Of a stretch of DNA of 9,493 nt, positions 6,886 through 9,493 are shown piece after piece. Position numbers and translations under genes: made by a program. Source of the stretch: Treponema sp. (GTDB lineage Bacteria; Spirochaetota; Spirochaetia; Treponematales; Breznakiellaceae). The stretch spans positions 1 through 9,493 of the forward strand of contig JAISYA010000159.1 in NCBI GenBank assembly GCA_031270205.1, written 5' to 3'. A model generated the notes under the pieces. It had not been told where the DNA came from. It ran no database searches and saw nothing but the letters and a program-made list of their open reading frames with translations. Every line of letters begins with the position of its first letter. Position 1 is the first letter of the stretch.

Positions 6886-7648
6886 CGCGGTAAGCCTCCG
6901 CAAAGGCGAGCCAGAGATTGTCCCGCAGCGGCGGTTCGGCTGTTACGGTGATCCGTTCTCCGCTGCCGGAAGGGTCGGGGAAGGAAAGAGAGCGGGCGTG
7001 GAGGCGGATGCCGCCTTCTTTTTCACTGCGCCGCGCCCCGTATTTAAGATCCCCCTTGATGTGCAATCCCAGCCGGGCAAGCTGGGAGCGGATCTGGTGA
7101 TGCCGCCCGGTGATGAGTTCTATATCAAAAAACAGATAGTTTGTCCCTTTGCCGACAAGCCGGTATTTCAGAACAGCGATTTTCCGTCCCGGCCCCGGCG
7201 CGTCACAGGCGGCGGATTTGTTTTTTGAGGAATCAAAGTATAACCAGTGGCGGAGTTCGCCGTATTCGGAAAAGGGCGCTTCGCCTAACGGCTTTTCAAC
7301 GACAGCCCAGTAATGTTTTTCCACCGCCGGAACAGGCGCTTCGGCCGCGCGGCCGTTTTCGTCGACGAAGACAGCCGCGCGGCTGAATGCGGCGTTGAGA
7401 AAGCTTAAGGCGGGACGGGTCAGGGCGAATAACGCGCAGCCGGTTACGGGAACATCAAGGCGCTGAACAGCGGCCGGAAGGGCAAGCCTCCCCGGTTCCC
7501 GTCCGTTTGCGCCTAAGTCATCGGCCAGCATCCGGGGCAGATCCTCCATCCCCTTCGGCGCCCCTTCAACAGCCTCGCCGCTTAATTTGTTGACCACCGC
7601 GCATAACCCGCTCCGATAGAGAATCCGCGAAGATACCTTATTGTTCAT
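6851..7648 (-). CDS. RluA-family RNA pseudouridine synthase
   Basis: A 265-residue enzyme expected to isomerise uridine to pseudouridine in rRNA or tRNA; the target site cannot be assigned. The catalytic motif is QRLDVPVTG (62-70) with the catalytic Asp65; the usual HRLD histidine is Gln. The second signature is GRHHQIRSQL (181-190), followed by GDLKYGA and IRLHARSLSFPDP, all typical of the family. No S4 domain is visible at the N terminus, as in the shorter RluA-type members. The start is ATG 7646-7648; a TTG immediately upstream is also in frame and would add one residue. The start lies 11 bp inside the end of the NagZ-like gene, with AAGGATGGG just upstream, so the two genes are probably one operon with coupled translation. 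The 3' end overlaps the convergent PAP2 gene. Confidence 0.88.
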   Translation of the reverse strand: MNNKVSSRILYRSGLCAVVNKLSGEAVEGAPKGMEDLPRMLADDLGANGREPGRLALPAAVQRLDVPVTGCALFALTRPALSFLNAAFSRAAVFVDENGRAAEAPVPAVEKHYWAVVEKPLGEAPFSEYGELRHWLYFDSSKNKSAACDAPGPGRKIAVLKYRLVGKGTNYLFFDIELITGRHHQIRSQLARLGLHIKGDLKYGARRSEKEGGIRLHARSLSFPDPSGSGERITVTAEPPLRDNLWLAFAEAYRANTSAAGDAEI

Positions 7649-8912
7649 CAAGTAATCCCATCCTTATTTTTTCAAAAATAATCCGCGCCGCCGCTTCCCG
7701 CAGCCGTTCACGGGAAAGCGCTCCGTCTGACAGGGCCGCCCGGATTGCCCGGTGGGTCCGCCGTATATCGGGCGGCCACACCAGCACCATATCCGCGCCG
7801 GCGGCCAAAGAAAGCACGGCGGCCGCCTCGGGACTAAGCGGTAGTCCCGTCCCGGCGGCCCTGTCCGCGGCGGCGGTAAACGTGCCCGCGGCGGCCATGG
7901 AAAAATCATCGCTGATGATAATGCCCTCAAAGCCCAGCTCGTTACGGAGCCAGCCGTCCATGACCGGCGCGGAAAGGCTGGCAATGCGTTCAAGATCCCG
8001 GGCCGGAACGGCCGAATGAGCGGCCACGAGCGCCCGCGCCTGCCCGCCCCGAATCAGCGCCGCGAAGGGGGCGATCAGCTCATCCAGAGCCGCCCGGTCA
8101 CCCCGCAGTATCGAGGGAAAGCGGTGCGGGTCCGGCCCCGCGCTGCCGGGAAAATGTTTTATGGCGCAGAGGATGCCGGCCCGTTCCATTCCCCGGATAA
8201 AAGCGGCGGCGGCTTCGGCGGTAAAACCCGGGTCCGGCCCGTATAAACGGTCGTCCAGAAAATCGCGGTTTTCGTCGGTAAAGCGCTCGGCTACCGGCGC
8301 CAGATTAAGATTAAAACCCATATCGTTAATCGCAAGGCCGGAGATGAAGCTGTCCGCTTCTACCCTGGCGACAGCCTTATCCCGTCCCTCCTTTTGGGCC
8401 AGTTCCCAATATCCTCCTGCCGGCATCAGATCTGCTACGCCGCTCTGAAAGCGGTTCACCGATCCTCCCTCATGATCCACCGCCACAAAGGGGAGAATAC
8501 CGCGCCGCGCCGTTTCTCCCTCCGGTTCAACGCCGCCTGGGTTCTCCGGCGCGATAAGGCCCGCGCACTCCTGTATCAGGCTCCGTATCGACTCATTATC
8601 AATGTCAAGGTTATATCTAAAAAGAATTATCCCGCCGGCGGGACATTCCTCAAGCAGGCGTCGCATATCAGGCCGAAGGCTTCCCCTGCCGTCAATGCCG
8701 GAGATGATCGCCTGCGCCGCAAGCAGGCGGTCATCAAGGGAAGCGGCAATACGGGCGGCGCGCTCCCGCTCCGCGGCAAACGCGGCGCCAGGCGCGCCGG
8801 CGTCGCCCAGGGCAGACCCTCCCTCATCCGCTTCATCCGCGGTTTCACTTTTGCCGGAACAGCCTGAAAACAATACGAGTAAACCCACGATTACGGCGGC
8901 AAAAAGGCGCAT
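7638..8912 (-). CDS. Glycoside hydrolase family 3 lipoprotein, NagZ-like beta-N-acetylhexosaminidase
   Basis: A 424-residue protein that should remove terminal N-acetylglucosamine from muropeptides or chitin-like sugars. Residues 1-17 are a signal peptide and FSGC puts a lipid-anchored cysteine at 18, so it acts outside the cytoplasm, unlike cytoplasmic Escherichia coli NagZ. An acidic, Gly/Ala-rich linker (19-50) precedes the barrel. Family signatures are AGGIILFRYN (92-101), VAVDHEGGSVNRF (143-155), IKHFPG (251-256), the Asp261-Pro-His263 counterpart of the NagZ Asp/His dyad, and IIISDDFSMAAAG with the likely nucleophile Asp335. The KHFPG loop is two residues shorter than usual and the following His is Ser. 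A low-complexity insert lies at 121-138. ATG 8912 has no Shine-Dalgarno but a -10-like TATAGT 5 bases upstream. The pseudouridine synthase gene follows with an 11-bp overlap. Confidence 0.88.
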   Translation of the reverse strand: MRLFAAVIVGLLVLFSGCSGKSETADEADEGGSALGDAGAPGAAFAAERERAARIAASLDDRLLAAQAIISGIDGRGSLRPDMRRLLEECPAGGIILFRYNLDIDNESIRSLIQECAGLIAPENPGGVEPEGETARRGILPFVAVDHEGGSVNRFQSGVADLMPAGGYWELAQKEGRDKAVARVEADSFISGLAINDMGFNLNLAPVAERFTDENRDFLDDRLYGPDPGFTAEAAAAFIRGMERAGILCAIKHFPGSAGPDPHRFPSILRGDRAALDELIAPFAALIRGGQARALVAAHSAVPARDLERIASLSAPVMDGWLRNELGFEGIIISDDFSMAAAGTFTAAADRAAGTGLPLSPEAAAVLSLAAGADMVLVWPPDIRRTHRAIRAALSDGALSRERLREAAARIIFEKIRMGLLDEQ

Positions 8913-8917
8913 GGTTT

Positions 8918-8946
8918 ACTATAATCTTTTCGTTGATAAAAATCAC
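8918..8946 (-). promoter_or_regulatory. Possible promoter of the NagZ-like gene
   Basis: On the minus strand, TATAGT (8918-8923, 5 of 6 to the -10 consensus) lies 17 bp after a weak -35 candidate GTGATT (8941-8946). Only five bases separate the -10 box from ATG 8912, so the mRNA would be leaderless. This agrees with the absence of a ribosome site. Confidence 0.35.
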
Positions 8947-9006
8947 GGTGTGTTCTATGCTTCTCCCTGCGCCAGGGCATCGGCGTTTGCTTTTTTTGAT
9001 TCGCAA

Positions 9007-9099
9007 GTCTGGTTTAATACCCCAAGGCAAGCTGCGCTTGCCAGGCTTGCCGCGGCTCAAATGCCACAACGCTTACAATGATTTGGTATTAAACCAGAC
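9007..9099. repeat. Perfect 15-bp inverted repeat enclosing a 63-base hairpin-containing core
   Basis: GTCTGGTTTAATACC (9007-9021) is exactly repeated in reverse complement as GGTATTAAACCAGAC (9085-9099). Inside, GGCAAGC-TGC-GCTTGCC (9026-9042) is another perfect stem with 7-bp arms. No T-run follows on either strand and the flanks show no clear target duplication. It could be a very small MITE-like element or a long stem-loop. Confidence 0.75.
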
Positions 9100-9123
9100 G
9101 GTATAAAAAACTTCCTATCGAAC

Positions 9124-9183
9124 GAGCCTCCGATCAAGTTAAGCAGCGCTAAAGATACCGTGGGGCTTGCCCTGCGGAGGCTC
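9124..9183. repeat. 9-bp perfect inverted repeat with 42-base loop
   Basis: GAGCCTCCG (9124-9132) pairs with CGGAGGCTC (9175-9183). The loop itself contains GGGC-TT-GCCC (9162-9171 region) and CAAG/CTTG pairs. It may be the first domain of a structured RNA starting downstream of TATAAA at 9102-9107. Confidence 0.4.
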
Positions 9184-9350
9184 ATTGGCACATACGGTGC
9201 GGGCGGCATACCGTGCGGCGCTATAAGCGCGGGCCGCGCGGGAAATACCCGCCACAGGCCGCGCGCACAGGCGCTGGTATCCGTGGTATCCCTTTCCCTG
9301 CGCTGATCCCGCCCTGTTCCGCCTTGCCGCGGGGGCGATTACTCCCTTTC

Positions 9351-9493
9351 AATACAGCCTATGCCGATCTCACAACATAGGCTATGTCGATCCTGCAACA
9401 TAGGCTATGTCGATCCATCCACATAGCCTATGTCGATCCCACAACATAGCCTATATCGATCCATCCACATAGCCTATGTCGATCCCACAACAT
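9351..9493. repeat. 23-bp direct tandem repeat array, continuing past the window
   Basis: Six complete 23-bp units start at 9351, 9374, 9397, 9420, 9443 and 9466, and a seventh is cut at the edge (9489). No bases are gained or lost between units. The core is ACATAG-C/G-CTATGT, an almost perfect palindrome with one central base, followed by CGATC and a variable 5-6 base tail. Units 4 and 6 are identical, units 3 and 5 differ at 2 of 23 bases, and unit 1 is degenerate. Each complete unit carries one GATC. There are no unique spacers, so it is not a CRISPR array, and a 23-bp period is not frame-preserving. It resembles an iteron or protein-binding array, or a minisatellite. Confidence 0.9.

Larger units (their letters stand above)
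8947..9350. other. Gene-free, hairpin-rich region right of the NagZ-like gene
   Basis: No open frame here resembles a protein. The stretch contains a long inverted repeat (9007-9099), a -10-like TATAAA at 9102-9107, and a 9-bp inverted repeat spanning 9124-9183. Several compact GC-rich stems follow: ACGGT/ACCGT at 9194-9214, GCGCT-ATA-AGCGC at 9218-9230, and GCGGG-AAATA-CCCGC at 9238-9252. The motif GCTTGCC occurs at 9036, 9045 and 9165, and in reverse at 9026. It may be regulatory DNA, a structured RNA gene or repeat debris. I recognise no known RNA family. Confidence 0.5.

Noticed and set aside
8845..9069. Small minus-strand frame overlapping the 5' end of the NagZ-like gene
   Set aside because: It is out of frame with a convincing lipoprotein start, is rich in Arg/Lys as in shadow frames, and has no ribosome site.
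9100..9183. Integron attC site, suggested by the inverted repeat and AAC/GTT motifs
   Set aside because: The motifs do not fit the conserved core-site consensus or spacing, and no integrase or cassette genes are present.
9351..9493. CRISPR array
   Set aside because: The units are directly adjacent with a 23-bp period and no unique spacers, and no cas gene is seen.

Overview
The window carries seven protein-coding genes, one of them cut by the left edge, in a compact layout with convergent gene ends that overlap. It probably comes from a free-living or gut-associated spirochaete of the Treponema/Breznakiellaceae type. That is an inference from several signs: lipoproteins with loose lipoboxes (LSSC, FSGC), a TonB-dependent-receptor-like protein of the carboxypeptidase-regulatory-domain type, a divergent PAP2 protein resembling treponemal hypotheticals, fairly GC-rich DNA, and frequent TTG/GTG starts. 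No rRNA, tRNA, CRISPR array or transposase was found.

Layout from left to right. Positions 1-2940 (minus strand) hold an outer-membrane receptor-like protein and, 10 bp downstream, a lipoprotein gene that leaves the window; the two look like a translationally linked pair. Positions 2941-3316 are a gene-free divergent spacer with several hairpins, including an element of about 170 bp bounded by imperfect inverted repeats. radC (plus) then overlaps tail-to-tail with a DUF554 membrane protein gene (minus). An aldo/keto reductase gene (minus) follows, with a terminator-like hairpin between it and the DUF554 gene.

The reductase gene and a PAP2-superfamily membrane protein gene (plus) diverge from a 126-bp spacer. 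The two predicted -35 boxes there are separated by six tandem copies of GTCG, which makes the spacer a candidate phase-variable bidirectional promoter. The PAP2 gene overlaps tail-to-tail with an RluA-family pseudouridine synthase gene (minus). That gene is translationally coupled to an upstream NagZ-like glycoside hydrolase family 3 lipoprotein gene (minus).

The last 580 bp appear non-coding. They contain a perfect 15-bp inverted repeat spanning 93 bp, a group of GC-rich hairpins that might be a structured RNA, and an array of 23-bp direct repeats that runs off the right end. Each complete unit has a near-palindromic core and a GATC site.

Most of the genes are ordinary housekeeping or envelope functions. 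The most interesting signals are non-coding: the tetranucleotide repeat between two promoters, the 23-bp array, and the inverted-repeat elements.
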